From positions 558,001-622,000 of the forward strand of contig NZ_VFNI01000002.1 of the NCBI RefSeq assembly GCF_006715495.1: a DNA stretch of 64,000 nucleotides, given 5' to 3'. The translations under genes and the position numbers were made by a program. Shown piece after piece: positions 21,345 through 31,024 of this stretch. Each line of letters begins with the position of its first letter. The first letter of the stretch is position 1. Below the pieces are notes generated by a model. It did not search any database and had not been told where the DNA came from. It worked only from the letters and a program-made list of their open reading frames with translations. The stretch comes from Herbaspirillum sp. SJZ106. GTDB lineage: Bacteria > Pseudomonadota > Gammaproteobacteria > Burkholderiales > Burkholderiaceae_D.

Positions 21345-22124
21345 ATGGCTGAAGAAAACAATACGGCCGGCACCGAAGACAGCTTCATCTCGCACCTGAT
21401 CGAACTGCGTAGCCGCGTCGTCAAGGCCGCGGCGGTGGTGCTGGTGGTCTTCCTGTGCATGATGCCTTTCGCGGCCCACATCTTCGACGTGCTGGCCGCG
21501 CCGATGATCCACGCGCTGCCGGTCGGCAGCAAGATGATCGCCACCGGCGTCATCACGCCCTTCCTGATCCCGATCAAGGTCACCATGCTGGTGGCGGTGC
21601 TGCTTTCGCTGCCCTGGGTGCTGTACCAGCTATGGGCCTTCGTCGCCCCGGGCCTGTATGCGCATGAAAAGAAACTGATCGCGCCGCTGGTGATTTCATC
21701 CTCGCTGCTGTTCGTCATCGGCGTGGCGTTCTGCTATTTCTTCGTGTTCGGCGTGGTGTTCCCGTTCATCAACAACTTCGCGCCCAAGTCGGTCTCGGTG
21801 GCGCCGGACATCGACAGCTACGTCGACTTCGTGCTGACCATGTTCGTCGCCTTCGGGGTCACTTTCGAAGTGCCGGTGATCGTGATCGTGCTGGTGCGCA
21901 TGGGCCTGGTGCCGTTGCAGAAACTCAAGCAGATCCGTCCTTACGTGATCGTCGGCGCGTTTGTGGTCGCCGCCGTGGTGACGCCGCCCGACGTCATGAG
22001 CCAGCTGATGCTGGCCGTGCCCCTGGTGCTGCTGTACGAGATAGGCCTGATTGTGGCGCCCATCTTCGAACGCGCCACGCGCGCGCCGGATGGCGAAGAG
22101 GCCAAATCCTCCGCTGCCGAGTAG
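21345..22124 (+). CDS. tatC: twin-arginine translocase subunit TatC
   Basis: 259 residues with six membrane helices. The conserved N-terminal FISHLIELRSRVVKAA and cytoplasmic/periplasmic motifs such as FVAPGLYAHEKKL are present. TatC is the inner-membrane receptor for twin-arginine signal peptides. It is separated from tatB by a 288-bp gap that holds a putative mobile element. A strong terminator follows, so it ends the unit. The Rieske protein PetA encoded downstream is a probable client. Confidence 0.96.
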   Translation: MAEENNTAGTEDSFISHLIELRSRVVKAAAVVLVVFLCMMPFAAHIFDVLAAPMIHALPVGSKMIATGVITPFLIPIKVTMLVAVLLSLPWVLYQLWAFVAPGLYAHEKKLIAPLVISSSLLFVIGVAFCYFFVFGVVFPFINNFAPKSVSVAPDIDSYVDFVLTMFVAFGVTFEVPVIVIVLVRMGLVPLQKLKQIRPYVIVGAFVVAAVVTPPDVMSQLMLAVPLVLLYEIGLIVAPIFERATRAPDGEEAKSSAAE

Positions 22125-22140
22125 GCTCCCGCCAGAAGAA

Positions 22141-22176
22141 AAAAAGCCCGCCGCATTTGCATGCGCGGGCTTTTTT
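22141..22176. terminator. bidirectional intrinsic terminator after tatC
   Basis: Stem GCCCGCCGCA with TGCGCGGGC (one bulged base), six-base loop, preceded by an A-run and followed by TTTTTT. It lies between the convergent tatC and DUF2461 genes and can serve both. Confidence 0.88.
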
Positions 22177-22206
22177 ACATTCGGGCTTTCCCGGGCGTTT
22201 ATGCGT

Positions 22207-22896
22207 TTATTCTTCCGCTATCGGCAGCGGAATATTGCGCAGCCAGTTCACCAGCGGATAGGCATCCTTGAAGCCGGCCAGCACATCCTTTTTCAGGTCG
22301 GTCGGCACTTTCTTCTTGATGCTGGTTTCGGTCCACACGATGAAGCTTTTCAGCTTCACGTATTCGATATTCGGGCTGTCCGGGTCGAAGCCCTTGGGCG
22401 GGCGCACCAGCTTGCCTTCGTCTTGCAGGTCGCCGTAGGTCTCCACCAGTTTCTTGTTCTTGCGCATCCTGTTGAAGCCCGATGCGTCGCTGATGACATG
22501 GTTGCGGATGGCGCGCAGGCGATCCGGTGGCGGCATGTATTCGCCGCCTGCGATGAGCAGCTTGCCGTCCGCGTCGATGTGGAAGTAATAGGCCGGGCCG
22601 CCGCCCTGGCTGGGTTTTTTCAGGCCGCTGGCGGTGATGGCCGCGGAGAAGTGGGTCTTGTACGGGCTCTTGTCGTGCGAAAAGCGCATGTCGCGGTTGA
22701 TGCGAAACAATGCCTTCTTGGGATTGCAGCCGGCGATGGCGGGATCGAATTTGGCGATGTCGGCGATCAGCTGCGTGGTCAGCGCCAGGAACTCTTCGCG
22801 CAGGATGTCGTAGCGCGGCTTGTTCATCACAAACCAGGCGCGGTTGTTGTTCTCGGACAGTTCGGCCAGGAACTGGGTCAGGTCGCGCACGTGCAT
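22207..22896 (-). CDS. DUF2461 family protein
   Basis: 229 residues. Matches the DUF2461 pattern: N-terminal LTQFLAELSENNNRAWF, RINRDMRFSHDKSPYKTHFSA in the centre, and GGEYMPPPDRLRAIRNHV. No signal peptide or membrane helices, so probably cytoplasmic. The family is widespread but its biochemical role is not established, and I do not assign one. It is transcribed in the same direction as the htrA-like gene, 85 bases downstream of it, with a GC hairpin in between. Confidence 0.85.
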   Translation of the reverse strand: MHVRDLTQFLAELSENNNRAWFVMNKPRYDILREEFLALTTQLIADIAKFDPAIAGCNPKKALFRINRDMRFSHDKSPYKTHFSAAITASGLKKPSQGGGPAYYFHIDADGKLLIAGGEYMPPPDRLRAIRNHVISDASGFNRMRKNKKLVETYGDLQDEGKLVRPPKGFDPDSPNIEYVKLKSFIVWTETSIKKKVPTDLKKDVLAGFKDAYPLVNWLRNIPLPIAEE

Positions 22897-22926
22897 CTTG
22901 TTCGATCTCCTTGTGATGGCGATGGC

Positions 22927-22948
22927 CGCGCCCCGCTGTGGGGGCGCG
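22927..22948 (-). terminator. GC hairpin between htrA-like gene and DUF2461 gene
   Basis: CGCGCCCC pairs with GGGGCGCG across a six-base loop. There is no U-run on the minus strand, so termination would be inefficient or factor-dependent. Confidence 0.35.
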
Positions 22949-22981
22949 TGGTATCGGGCATTCTAGCCCTTCCGGCTTTTC

Positions 22982-24160
<1,179 letters not shown>

Positions 24161-24183
24161 ATAGAAACCAGATGAGGATGAAA

Positions 24184-24948
24184 ATGAGCCGGCAAGTTAC
24201 CAGGGACGAGTTCGGGAAATATCTCGGCCAGACGCTCAATGCCGGGCAATACCGCGATTATTGCCCAAACGGCCTGCAGGTGGAAGGGCGGGCGGCGATT
24301 GCCCGGGTCGTCAGCGGCGTGACCGCGAGCCTGGCGCTGATCGAAGCCGCCCTCGATCTGAAGGCAGACGCCATCCTGGTACACCACGGTTATTTCTGGC
24401 GCGGCGAGGATATGCGGGTGATCGGCGCCAGGCAGCGCAGGCTGAAGCTGCTGCTTTCCAATGACGTCAACCTGTTCGCCTACCATCTCCCGCTGGATGC
24501 GCATCCGCAATTGGGCAACAACGCGCAGCTTGCGCGCCAGCTCGATCTGGCTGCCAGCGGCCGTTTCGGTGACGATGAGCTGGGTTGGCTCGGGCGCAGC
24601 AGTTCGCCTTCGGTGAAGACCGCCGCCGATCTTGCCGCGTTGATCGAAAAGCGCCTGGGACGCATGCCGCTGCTGATCGGCGATCCGCAACAGGCATTGG
24701 GTGACATTGCCTGGTGCACAGGCGCGGCGCAGGGCATGCTGGCCGATGCGATCGCGGCCGGCGCTTCGGCCTACATCAGCGGCGAGATTTCCGAGCCTAC
24801 CGTGCATCTGGCGCGCGAGACCGGCACCATCTATATCGCGGCCGGCCATCACGCCACCGAGCGCTATGGCGTGCAGGCGCTGGGCGAGCATGCCGCGCAA
24901 CATTTCGGTATCGAACACCGGTTTATCGACATCGATAATCCGGTTTGA
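24184..24948 (+). CDS. Nif3-like dinuclear metal centre protein
   Basis: 254 residues. Metal-binding residues of the Nif3/YbgI family are seen in [13 protein letters not shown] (His-His), [16 protein letters not shown] and [18 protein letters not shown] near the C-terminus. These proteins form hexameric rings with a two-metal site; their substrate is not settled, with GTP cyclohydrolase I type 2 being a common but doubtful label. The ATG at 24184 follows GAGGATG by about five bases; upstream in-frame ATGs at 24172 and 24178 are less likely. Confidence 0.9.
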   Translation: MSRQVTRDEFGKYLGQTLNAGQYRDYCPNGLQVEGRAAIARVVSGVTASLALIEAALDLKADAILVHHGYFWRGEDMRVIGARQRRLKLLLSNDVNLFAYHLPLDAHPQLGNNAQLARQLDLAASGRFGDDELGWLGRSSSPSVKTAADLAALIEKRLGRMPLLIGDPQQALGDIAWCTGAAQGMLADAIAAGASAYISGEISEPTVHLARETGTIYIAAGHHATERYGVQALGEHAAQHFGIEHRFIDIDNPV

Positions 24949-25005
24949 GCGCGGTTTGTGCGCGGATTGACCGGGAGCGCGGCCCCTGCGCCGCGTATTG
25001 CCCCA

Positions 25006-25025
25006 GCAAGCCCGCCCGGGCTTGC
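25006..25025. terminator. hairpin between convergent nif3-like gene and mscL
   Basis: A perfect 9-bp stem (GCAAGCCCG with CGGGCTTGC, two-base centre) between two converging genes. There is no T-run on either side, so it is only a terminator candidate. Confidence 0.4.
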
Positions 25026-25044
25026 CGATGGCGGAGCTGCCGGT

Positions 25045-25467
25045 TTACTTCTTCAGCGCATCGCGGATTTCGCGCAGCAGCAGGACGTCTTCCGCCGGCG
25101 CCGCTGGCGCTGCTTCCTCTTGCTTGGCGGTCAGGTCGCGCGCCTTGTTGATGATGCGAATCATCTGAAAGATGATGAACGCCAGGATCACGAAGTTGAT
25201 CAGGATGGTCACGAAATTGCCGTAGGCGAACACCGCGCCGGCCTTCTTGGCCTCGACCAGCGACAAGCCGTAGGGTTGGCCGTTGAGCGGGATGTAGTAG
25301 CTGGCGAAATCGAGGCCGCCGAAGATTTTGCCGACGACCGGCATGATGATGTCTTGCACCATGGATTCGACGATCTTGCCGAAGGCGCCGCCGATGATGA
25401 CGCCGACGGCGAGGTCGACTACGTTGCCCTTGACCGCAAATGCGCGGAAGTCTTTCAGCATGCTCAT
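25045..25467 (-). CDS. mscL: large-conductance mechanosensitive channel
   Basis: 140 residues. N-terminal [30 protein letters not shown] is the MscL pore helix, followed by a periplasmic loop and second membrane helix ([21 protein letters not shown]), then a cytoplasmic helix after an Ala/Pro linker. The homopentamer opens under membrane tension and releases solutes during osmotic downshift. GGAGAAAA sits just upstream of the ATG on the minus strand. It is divergent from petA. Confidence 0.97.
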   Translation of the reverse strand: MSMLKDFRAFAVKGNVVDLAVGVIIGGAFGKIVESMVQDIIMPVVGKIFGGLDFASYYIPLNGQPYGLSLVEAKKAGAVFAYGNFVTILINFVILAFIIFQMIRIINKARDLTAKQEEAAPAAPAEDVLLLREIRDALKK

Positions 25468-25668
25468 GGTTGTTTTCTCCTGTGGAAGGTTGCTGTTTGT
25501 CTACGAAGGGATGGCGCTAGGGCGTTATATCCCGTCGCGGATGAAAAGTAAATTGGCCGCCATTTTATGTGGCATCGCAAAATAAGAGGAGAAAAGATCA
25601 GATTGACAACAGGTTGCGCTGCATCAAACGGTTTTTTGCGCCAGTCGGCGCCATAACTGCCCGTTAGC

Positions 25669-25697
25669 TTCAAAACCCTATTCAGCTTATATATAAT
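25669..25697 (+). promoter_or_regulatory. candidate sigma-70 promoter of petABC
   Basis: TTCAAA (25669-25674) and a consensus TATAAT (25692-25697) with a 17-base spacer, 65 bases before the petA start, in an AT-rich 294-bp divergent region shared with mscL. No mscL promoter is as clear. Confidence 0.55.
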
Positions 25698-25761
25698 CAA
25701 AAGTTGCATGAGGGTCACTTAGAAGGTCCACGCTAACTTACATATGGAGATAGGGGTCTTT

Positions 25762-26370
25762 ATGACGGATGAGAATCAGGTCGACGCAAGTCGACGCGGT
25801 TTGCTTGTTGCCACTTGCGCGGCCGGCGGTGTAGCCGGGTTGGCCACTGCCGGAGCTTTTGTCTCCACCTTGCAGCCATCGGAACGGGCCAAGGCTGCGG
25901 GCGCACCGGTTGAAGTCGATATTTCAACCTTGGCTCCCGGTGAAATGCGTACCGTGGAATGGCGCGGCAAGCCGGTCTGGATTCTCAAGCGCACCCCAGA
26001 GATGGTGGCGTCGCTCAAGCAGGTCGATGGCGCCGTGGCCGATCCGCAGTCCAAGCGCACCGATTTCTCCGAGACGCCCGACTATGCGCTCAACGAATGG
26101 CGCTCCATCCGCAAGGATGTCCTGGTCGTGGTCGGCATCTGCCCGCACCTGGGCTGCTCTCCCAGCGCACGTTTCCAATCGGGCCCGCAGCCTTCGCTGC
26201 CGGATGACTGGCATGGCGGTTTCCTGTGCCCCTGCCACGGTTCCACGTTCGATCTTGCCGGACGCGTCTACAAGAACAAGCCGTCCCCGGACAACCTCCA
26301 GGTGCCGCGTTACATGTTCGAAGGCGACAGCAAGCTGGTCATCGGCAAAGACGAAAAAGGGGAGGCGTGA
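25762..26370 (+). CDS. petA: ubiquinol-cytochrome c reductase Rieske iron-sulfur subunit
   Basis: 202 residues. A Tat-type N-terminus (SRRGLLVATCAAGGVAGLA) acts as signal and membrane anchor. The 2Fe-2S ligands are in CPHLGC and CPCHGS; the first box has Pro where Thr is common. It is the electron acceptor from ubiquinol in complex III. The ATG at 25762 follows AGGGG by eight bases; an ATG at 25744 is less likely. It is the first gene of petABC, three bases before petB. Confidence 0.96.
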   Translation: MTDENQVDASRRGLLVATCAAGGVAGLATAGAFVSTLQPSERAKAAGAPVEVDISTLAPGEMRTVEWRGKPVWILKRTPEMVASLKQVDGAVADPQSKRTDFSETPDYALNEWRSIRKDVLVVVGICPHLGCSPSARFQSGPQPSLPDDWHGGFLCPCHGSTFDLAGRVYKNKPSPDNLQVPRYMFEGDSKLVIGKDEKGEA

Positions 26371-26372
26371 TC

Positions 26373-27779
26373 ATGGGTGCATTCCACGAAAAGAAACTGC
26401 CCGACGATGCGCCGGTTTCCGCCAAGGCGCTGAACTGGATCGATGCCCGCTTTCCGCTGACCTCGACCTGGAAAGCCCATCTTTCCGAGTATTACGCGCC
26501 CAAGAACTTCAATTTCTGGTACGCCTTCGGCTCGCTGGCGCTGTTGGTGCTGGTGATCCAGATCGTCACCGGCATCTTCCTGGTGATGCACTATAAGCCC
26601 GACGCCAACCTGGCCTTCGCCTCGGTGGAATACATCATGCGCGATGTGCCCTGGGGCTGGCTGGTGCGCTACATGCACTCGACCGGCGCATCGGCCTTCT
26701 TCATCGTGGTCTACCTGCACATGGTGCGCGGCCTGCTCTACGGTTCCTACCGCAAGCCGCGCGAGCTGGTATGGCTGTTCGGCGTGGCGATCTTCCTGTG
26801 CCTGATGGGCGAGGCCTTCATGGGCTACCTGCTGCCCTGGGGGCAGATGTCGTACTGGGGCGCGCAGGTGATCGTCAACCTGTTCGGCGCGATTCCCTTC
26901 ATCGGCCCTGACCTGTCGCTGTGGATCCGCGGCGACTACGTGGTGTCGGACGCTACCCTGAACCGCTTCTTCTCGTTCCACGTGATCGCCATTCCGCTGG
27001 TGCTGATCGGCCTGGTGGTGGCGCACATCATCGCGCTGCACGAAGTCGGCTCGAACAATCCAGACGGCATCGAGATCAAGGAAAAGCTTGACGCCAACGG
27101 CGTGCCGCTGGATGGCGTGCCGTTCCACCCGTACTATTCGGTGCACGACATCTTCGCCGTGTCGATCTTCCTGATCGTGTTCTCGGCAGTGGTGTTCTTC
27201 GCGCCGGAGATGGGCGGCTACTTCCTGGAGTACAACAACTTCATCCCGGCCGATTCGCTCAAGACGCCGCCGCACATCGCGCCGGTGTGGTACTTCACGC
27301 CGTTCTATTCGATCCTGCGCGCCACGACGGCCGACTTCATGGGCTGGCTGATCGCCGGGGTGGCGGCCTATGTCGCCCTGCTGGTGTTCAAGTCGCGCCT
27401 GGCCGGGGCATTCAAGATCGCCGCCATCGTCATCGGCCTGGCCGTGATCGCCGGCATGCTGGTGTTCGACGCCAAGTTCTGGGGCGTGGTGCTGATGGGG
27501 CTGTCGGTGGTGATCCTGGGCGGCTTGCCTTGGCTGGACCAGTCGCAGGTCAAGTCCATCCGTTACCGTCCGGACTGGCATAAATATATTTACCTTGTCT
27601 TTGGCATTGCCTTCATTGCGCTGGGTTATCTGGGCGTGCAGCCGCCGACTGCCATCGGTACTGTCATCTCACAGGTCTGCTCGATCATCTACCTCGGCTT
27701 CTTCCTGCTGATGCCGTGGTGGAGCGCCGCCGGCACATTCAAGCCGGTGCCCGACCGTGTCGTCTACCATCCGCACTAA
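26373..27779 (+). CDS. petB: cytochrome b of the bc1 complex
   Basis: 468 residues, a full-length bc1 cytochrome b. Heme-ligand histidines lie in VRYMHSTGASAFF and LHMVRGLLYGSY and in the paired helix FFSFHVIAIPLVLIGLVVAHIIALHEVGSNNPDG. The quinol-site PEWY-type segment is present as PVWYFTPFYSILR, with Val-Trp-Tyr in place of Glu-Trp-Tyr. It spans the inner membrane and carries both quinone sites. The C-terminal third, with extra hydrophobic helices, is longer than in mitochondrial homologues, as usual for betaproteobacteria. Confidence 0.96.
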   Translation: MGAFHEKKLPDDAPVSAKALNWIDARFPLTSTWKAHLSEYYAPKNFNFWYAFGSLALLVLVIQIVTGIFLVMHYKPDANLAFASVEYIMRDVPWGWLVRYMHSTGASAFFIVVYLHMVRGLLYGSYRKPRELVWLFGVAIFLCLMGEAFMGYLLPWGQMSYWGAQVIVNLFGAIPFIGPDLSLWIRGDYVVSDATLNRFFSFHVIAIPLVLIGLVVAHIIALHEVGSNNPDGIEIKEKLDANGVPLDGVPFHPYYSVHDIFAVSIFLIVFSAVVFFAPEMGGYFLEYNNFIPADSLKTPPHIAPVWYFTPFYSILRATTADFMGWLIAGVAAYVALLVFKSRLAGAFKIAAIVIGLAVIAGMLVFDAKFWGVVLMGLSVVILGGLPWLDQSQVKSIRYRPDWHKYIYLVFGIAFIALGYLGVQPPTAIGTVISQVCSIIYLGFFLLMPWWSAAGTFKPVPDRVVYHPH

Positions 27780-27803
27780 GCCAGCCGCCAAAAGGACAAG
27801 AAT

Positions 27804-28568
27804 ATGAAATTGCTGAAGAGACTGATCGCCACGCTGGCGCTGTTGCCGGCGTTGGCTTGCGCCAACGAGGGCGATTTTGCGCTGGATCATGCGCCGGATC
27901 GCACCAAGGATGTTTCTGCATTGCAAAACGGCGCCAAACTGTTCGTCAACTATTGCCTGAATTGCCATGCGGCATCATCGATGCGCTACAACCGCTTGCG
28001 CGACATCGGCCTGTCGGAAGACCAGATCAAGAATAACCTCTTGTTTACAGGGGAAAAAGTCGGAGATCTGATGAAAATTTCGATGCAGCCGCAGGATGCC
28101 AAAGCCTGGTTCGGGGCCACGCCACCGGACCTTTCGGTGATCGCGCGGGCCAAGGCATCGGGACTTGGATCCGGTCCGGACTGGATTTATACCTACCTGC
28201 GCAGTTATTATAAGGACGACAGCCGCCCCACCGGCTGGAACAACATGCTTTTCCCCAACGTCGGCATGCCGCATGTGTTGTGGGAATTGCAAGGAATCCG
28301 GGGCGCCAAGTACGTCGAGGAGAAAGATCCCCACGACGAAGGCAAGACTATCCACAAATTCGCGGGATTCGAGCAGATCAAACCGGGCAAGATGAGCGCA
28401 ATCGAATATGATAGCGCCGTCGCCGATCTGGTCGGTTATCTTGAGTGGATGGCCGAACCTGCGCAGAATACGCGTAAACGGCTTGGCGTCTGGGTATTGT
28501 TGTTCCTGGGCGTCTTCCTGGTTCTGACCTGGCGTCTGAACGCTTCCTACTGGAAGAACGTCAAGTAA
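27804..28568 (+). CDS. petC: cytochrome c1 of the bc1 complex
   Basis: 254 residues. A signal peptide (LIATLALLPALACA) leads the mature protein; heme c binds at CLNCH, and the axial Met is likely in the MPHVLWELQG region. A C-terminal helix (LGVWVLLFLGVFLVLTWRL) anchors it in the inner membrane. It passes electrons from the Rieske centre to soluble cytochrome c. It lies 24 bases after petB and is followed by a terminator hairpin. Confidence 0.95.
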   Translation: MKLLKRLIATLALLPALACANEGDFALDHAPDRTKDVSALQNGAKLFVNYCLNCHAASSMRYNRLRDIGLSEDQIKNNLLFTGEKVGDLMKISMQPQDAKAWFGATPPDLSVIARAKASGLGSGPDWIYTYLRSYYKDDSRPTGWNNMLFPNVGMPHVLWELQGIRGAKYVEEKDPHDEGKTIHKFAGFEQIKPGKMSAIEYDSAVADLVGYLEWMAEPAQNTRKRLGVWVLLFLGVFLVLTWRLNASYWKNVK

Positions 28569-28604
28569 AATCTCGACTCCGCGAAGTTTGCGGAATTGCG
28601 TATC

Positions 28605-28641
28605 GGGGTGAGCGTTATGCGTCTCGCCCCCCTTTTGTTTT
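28605..28641 (+). terminator. intrinsic terminator after petC
   Basis: GGGGTGAG pairs with CTCGCCCC (one G-U) around a 10-base loop, then CCTTTTGTTTTT. It ends 15 bases before the sspA start, so it may act as a partial terminator or attenuator. Confidence 0.6.
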
Positions 28642-28655
28642 TAGGGCTCTACAAA

Positions 28656-29267
28656 ATGATGGTTCTTTATTCGGGCACGACCTGCCCATTTTCGCAACGT
28701 TGCCGCCTTGTCCTGTTCGAGAAGGGCATGGACTTCGAAATCCGCGATGTTGACCTGTTCAACAAGCCGGAAGACATTTCCGTCATGAACCCCTACGGCC
28801 AGGTGCCGATCCTGGTCGAGCGCGACCTGGTGCTGTACGAGTCGAACATCATCAACGAATACATCGATGAGCGTTTCCCGCATCCGCAACTGATGCCGGC
28901 CGACCCGCTCATGCGCGCCCGCGCCCGCCTGATGCTGTTCAACTTCGAGAAGGAGCTGTTCATCCACGTGCACACGCTGGAGAACGAGAAGTCCAAGGCC
29001 GCCGAGAAGAACCAGGAAAAGGCGCGCAACGAAATCCGCGACCGCCTGACCCAATTGGCGCCCCTGTTCCTGAAGAACAAGTACATGCTGGGCGACGAAT
29101 TCTCCATGCTGGACGTGGCGCTGGCCCCGCTGTTGTGGCGCCTGGATCACTATGGCATCGAGTTGTCCAAGACTGCAGCACCGCTGATGAAGTACGCCGA
29201 GCGCATTTTCTCGCGCCCGGCCTACATCGAAGCGCTGACCCCGTCGGAAAAGGTCATGCGCCGTTAA
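28656..29267 (+). CDS. sspA: stringent starvation protein A
   Basis: 203 residues, a glutathione S-transferase fold: thioredoxin-like N-terminal half (MVLYSGTTCPFSQRCRLVL) and helical C-terminal half. SspA binds RNA polymerase and affects transcription in stationary phase and stress. In proteobacteria it is commonly paired with sspB and downstream of the bc1 genes, as here. The frame extends upstream to 28596, but that segment covers the terminator; ATG at 28656 or 28659 fits the family. Confidence 0.94.
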   Translation: MMVLYSGTTCPFSQRCRLVLFEKGMDFEIRDVDLFNKPEDISVMNPYGQVPILVERDLVLYESNIINEYIDERFPHPQLMPADPLMRARARLMLFNFEKELFIHVHTLENEKSKAAEKNQEKARNEIRDRLTQLAPLFLKNKYMLGDEFSMLDVALAPLLWRLDHYGIELSKTAAPLMKYAERIFSRPAYIEALTPSEKVMRR

Positions 29268-29408
29268 GTCGCACATGCCGTACATGCCGCCCGTTCCCGC
29301 CCCTTTGGCCGGGACGGCGGCAGCAGTCCAGACCGTTTTGCAGTTCCACCCCGGCCATGCCGGCAGATGCGCAGGCCCATGCCCGTGCATCGCACTACAC
29401 ACCCAGTC

Positions 29409-29900
29409 ATGCCCGAAGTTTCCACCAAGCCTTATCTGCTGCGCGCCATTTACGAGTGGTGCACCGACAACGGCTTCACCCCCCACATCGCAGTAGTGGT
29501 CGACAGCCATACGCGGGTGCCGATGCAATTCGTCAAGAACGGCGAAATCGTCCTCAATATCAGTTTCGAAGCCACCAGCGGCCTGAAGATGGAAAATGAC
29601 AGCATCCGCTTCAGCGCGCGTTTTGGCGGCGTTTCCAGGGACATCCTGATCCCGGTCGAGAACGTCATCGCCATCTACGCCCGCGAGAACGGGCAGGGCA
29701 TGGCCTTCGAAGCGCCCAACCTGGACACTGCGCCCGGCGAGGCCGAGCAAGACAGTGAAAAAGATGGGGGCGCCCCCATGCTGTCTTCCGTCCCGGTATC
29801 CGAACCCGAGAAAAAACCGGCCACAACCGAAGCGCCAGGCGATGACGACCCGGAACCACCGAAAAAAGGCGGACGCCCTGTACTTACCCGCATCAAGTAG
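29409..29900 (+). CDS. sspB: ClpXP protease specificity-enhancing factor SspB
   Basis: 163 residues. The folded substrate-binding domain covers about 1-105 (STKPYLLRAIYEWCTDNGFTPHIAVVV onward), then a flexible acidic/Pro-rich linker, ending in KKGGRPVLTRIK, the conserved ClpX-binding tail. SspB delivers ssrA-tagged proteins to ClpXP. The ATG at 29409 starts the conserved part; an in-frame ATG at 29367 is not supported. It follows sspA by 141 bases. Confidence 0.94.
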   Translation: MPEVSTKPYLLRAIYEWCTDNGFTPHIAVVVDSHTRVPMQFVKNGEIVLNISFEATSGLKMENDSIRFSARFGGVSRDILIPVENVIAIYARENGQGMAFEAPNLDTAPGEAEQDSEKDGGAPMLSSVPVSEPEKKPATTEAPGDDDPEPPKKGGRPVLTRIK

Positions 29901-29902
29901 GC

Positions 29903-29908
29903 TATAAT
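29903..29908 (+). promoter_or_regulatory. -10 element of tRNA-Thr
   Basis: Consensus TATAAT 17 bases before the tRNA, immediately after the sspB stop. The -35 would fall in the last codons of sspB and is weak. Confidence 0.55.
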
Positions 29909-29925
29909 CGCCGGCTAAAGTTTTT

Positions 29926-30001
29926 GCTGGCTTAGCTCATCTGGTAGAGCACCTGACTTGTAATCAGGGGGTGGCGGGTTCAAGTCCTGCAGCCAGCACC
30001 A
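29926..30001 (+). tRNA. tRNA-Thr (anticodon TGT)
   Basis: A 76-base cloverleaf with encoded CCA. Acceptor stem GCTGGCT pairs with AGCCAGC; the anticodon loop CTTGTAA gives TGT, reading ACA threonine codons; the T-loop GGTTCAAGTCC is canonical. Its 3' 48 bases (29955-30002, including the first base after CCA) are repeated exactly at 31205-31252, the signature of integration at a tRNA gene. Confidence 0.96.
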
Positions 30002-30011
30002 GTATTTATAA

Positions 30012-30036
30012 GGCTCTCCGACCGGAGAGCCTTTTT
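30012..30036 (+). terminator. intrinsic terminator after tRNA-Thr
   Basis: Perfect 8-bp stem GGCTCTCC / GGAGAGCC with GACC loop followed by TTTTTATTTT, ten bases after the tRNA. Confidence 0.92.
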
Positions 30037-30122
30037 ATTTTGTTCCGCAATGCACTTTTTTTGCGGAGCAGGCTGTTTTTTGGTGATTTTGTGTAGTCGC
30101 TAAAACAGGAGCATTTTTACTC

Positions 30123-30161
30123 GCAAAAAAATAGCCCGAATTTATCGGGCTATTTTTTTGC
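30123..30161. terminator. perfect bidirectional terminator in the islet
   Basis: A 17-bp perfect stem (GCAAAAAAATAGCCCGA and its complement) with loop ATTTA. A- and T-runs flank both sides, so it works in both directions and can end the minus-strand gene 30203-30547. Confidence 0.9.
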
Positions 30162-30168
30162 ATGCTAA

Positions 30169-30192
30169 GTCTGCTTCTGGCCGATTGCAGAC
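30169..30192 (+). repeat. islet motif copy A
   Basis: A 24-bp unit with core CTGCTTCTGGCCGATTGC bracketed by GTCTGC and GCAGAC, so it can fold into a hairpin. Copies B and C are related; it lies just past the 3' end of gene 30203-30547. Confidence 0.6.
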
Positions 30193-30202
30193 TTCCTCCG
30201 TA

Positions 30203-30547
30203 TCAAGAATACTCCGCCGCGATCTCATATGCATTCCTCGCGCGATCAATCTGGACCACTCCACCCCACAAAGCGGCGACGATGATCCACACAAGTAATG
30301 CAGTCCTTTTCTTTCTTGCGGTGCGGATGAACAAAAAAAACGAGACGAAAAGCATTACTAAAATACTTAAGAGAAATGGCCAAAGCACAAAGAACACGTA
30401 AAAGGCATCTCCCGGACCGCCCGGAGTACCCTCCTCACCGTCAATTGGCCATATTTGAGATGCCAGTAGCAAGTACAGCGCCATTCCAGCAAGGTTGCAA
30501 AAAGTCCAAGTCGAGTACGCAGGCAATGGTTTACTCAGGAGTCGCAT
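30203..30547 (-). CDS. small hypothetical membrane protein (islet gene 1)
   Basis: 114 residues; I do not recognise a family. About three membrane helices are apparent: LAGMALYLLLASQ, FFVLWPFLLSILVMLFVSFF and TALLVWIIVAALWGGV. Between the first and second is a Gly/Glu-rich loop (DGEEGTPGGPGD). The ATG at 30547 has no strong ribosome-binding site, so the start is uncertain. It is bounded by motif copies A and B and followed by a strong terminator. Base use is more AT-rich than the neighbouring core genes, suggesting recent acquisition. Confidence 0.6.
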   Translation of the reverse strand: MRLLSKPLPAYSTWTFCNLAGMALYLLLASQIWPIDGEEGTPGGPGDAFYVFFVLWPFLLSILVMLFVSFFLFIRTARKKRTALLVWIIVAALWGGVVQIDRARNAYEIAAEYS

Positions 30548-30605
30548 AGAAAATCTCAGGTTCTCTGGATGTGCAATTTATGACCGTAAAGCTCGGCCAA
30601 CAGGA

Positions 30606-30629
30606 GTCTGCTTCTGGCCGGAAGCGAAT
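30606..30629 (+). repeat. islet motif copy B
   Basis: Shares the first 15 bases of copy A (GTCTGCTTCTGGCCG) and then diverges (GAAGCGAAT). It lies between the two islet genes in the same orientation. Confidence 0.5.
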
Positions 30630-30643
30630 AAGAAACCGACTAT

Positions 30644-31003
30644 TCATTCGTACCAAGGCGAAATCATTCCACCGAAAAGAAACGCTATCACCGAAGCAGC
30701 GGTCAGCAAACCTATAGATATCTTTTCCGGTGAGACGCTCAGCCTCCTCAAAAAGAACGCCCTGACATTCAGGAGGATAGCTCCCGGCAATATGGCAATC
30801 GTTGGATACAAAATCCCTCCCCACCCAACTTGTGCAGCATCATTGAGAAGCGCCAGTCCGAACGCCACGAATAACGCCGGTGCAAAAGGCAAGACGATGT
30901 CGGAGGGTAGCAACGTCTCCTGTTGCCGAAGATATCGCCACGGGGCGATGAGTGCCGTCAGGATCGCCAGAAGAGTCACAGCGAGATAGATGTATATCAG
31001 CAT
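30644..31003 (-). CDS. small hypothetical membrane protein (islet gene 2)
   Basis: 119 residues from the ATG at 31003; an in-frame ATG at 31069 would add 22 residues that overlap motif copy C and look unnatural. About four helices are seen: MLIYIYLAVTLLAILTALI, IVLPFAPALFVAFGLALL, GILYPTIAILPGAILLNV and ISIGLLTAASVIAFLFGG. No family is recognised. It resembles islet gene 1 only in being a small polytopic membrane protein. It is bounded by copies B and C. No clear ribosome-binding site is visible for either start. Confidence 0.6.
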   Translation of the reverse strand: MLIYIYLAVTLLAILTALIAPWRYLRQQETLLPSDIVLPFAPALFVAFGLALLNDAAQVGWGGILYPTIAILPGAILLNVRAFFLRRLSVSPEKISIGLLTAASVIAFLFGGMISPWYE

Positions 31004-31024
31004 AATTTGTTTTTTCTGCGAAAC

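Noticed and set aside
30531..30824. 97-codon frame within the tRNA-Thr islet
   Set aside because: Overlaps both islet membrane-protein genes, has no hydrophobic pattern and spans motif copy B; the two flanking frames are more protein-like.
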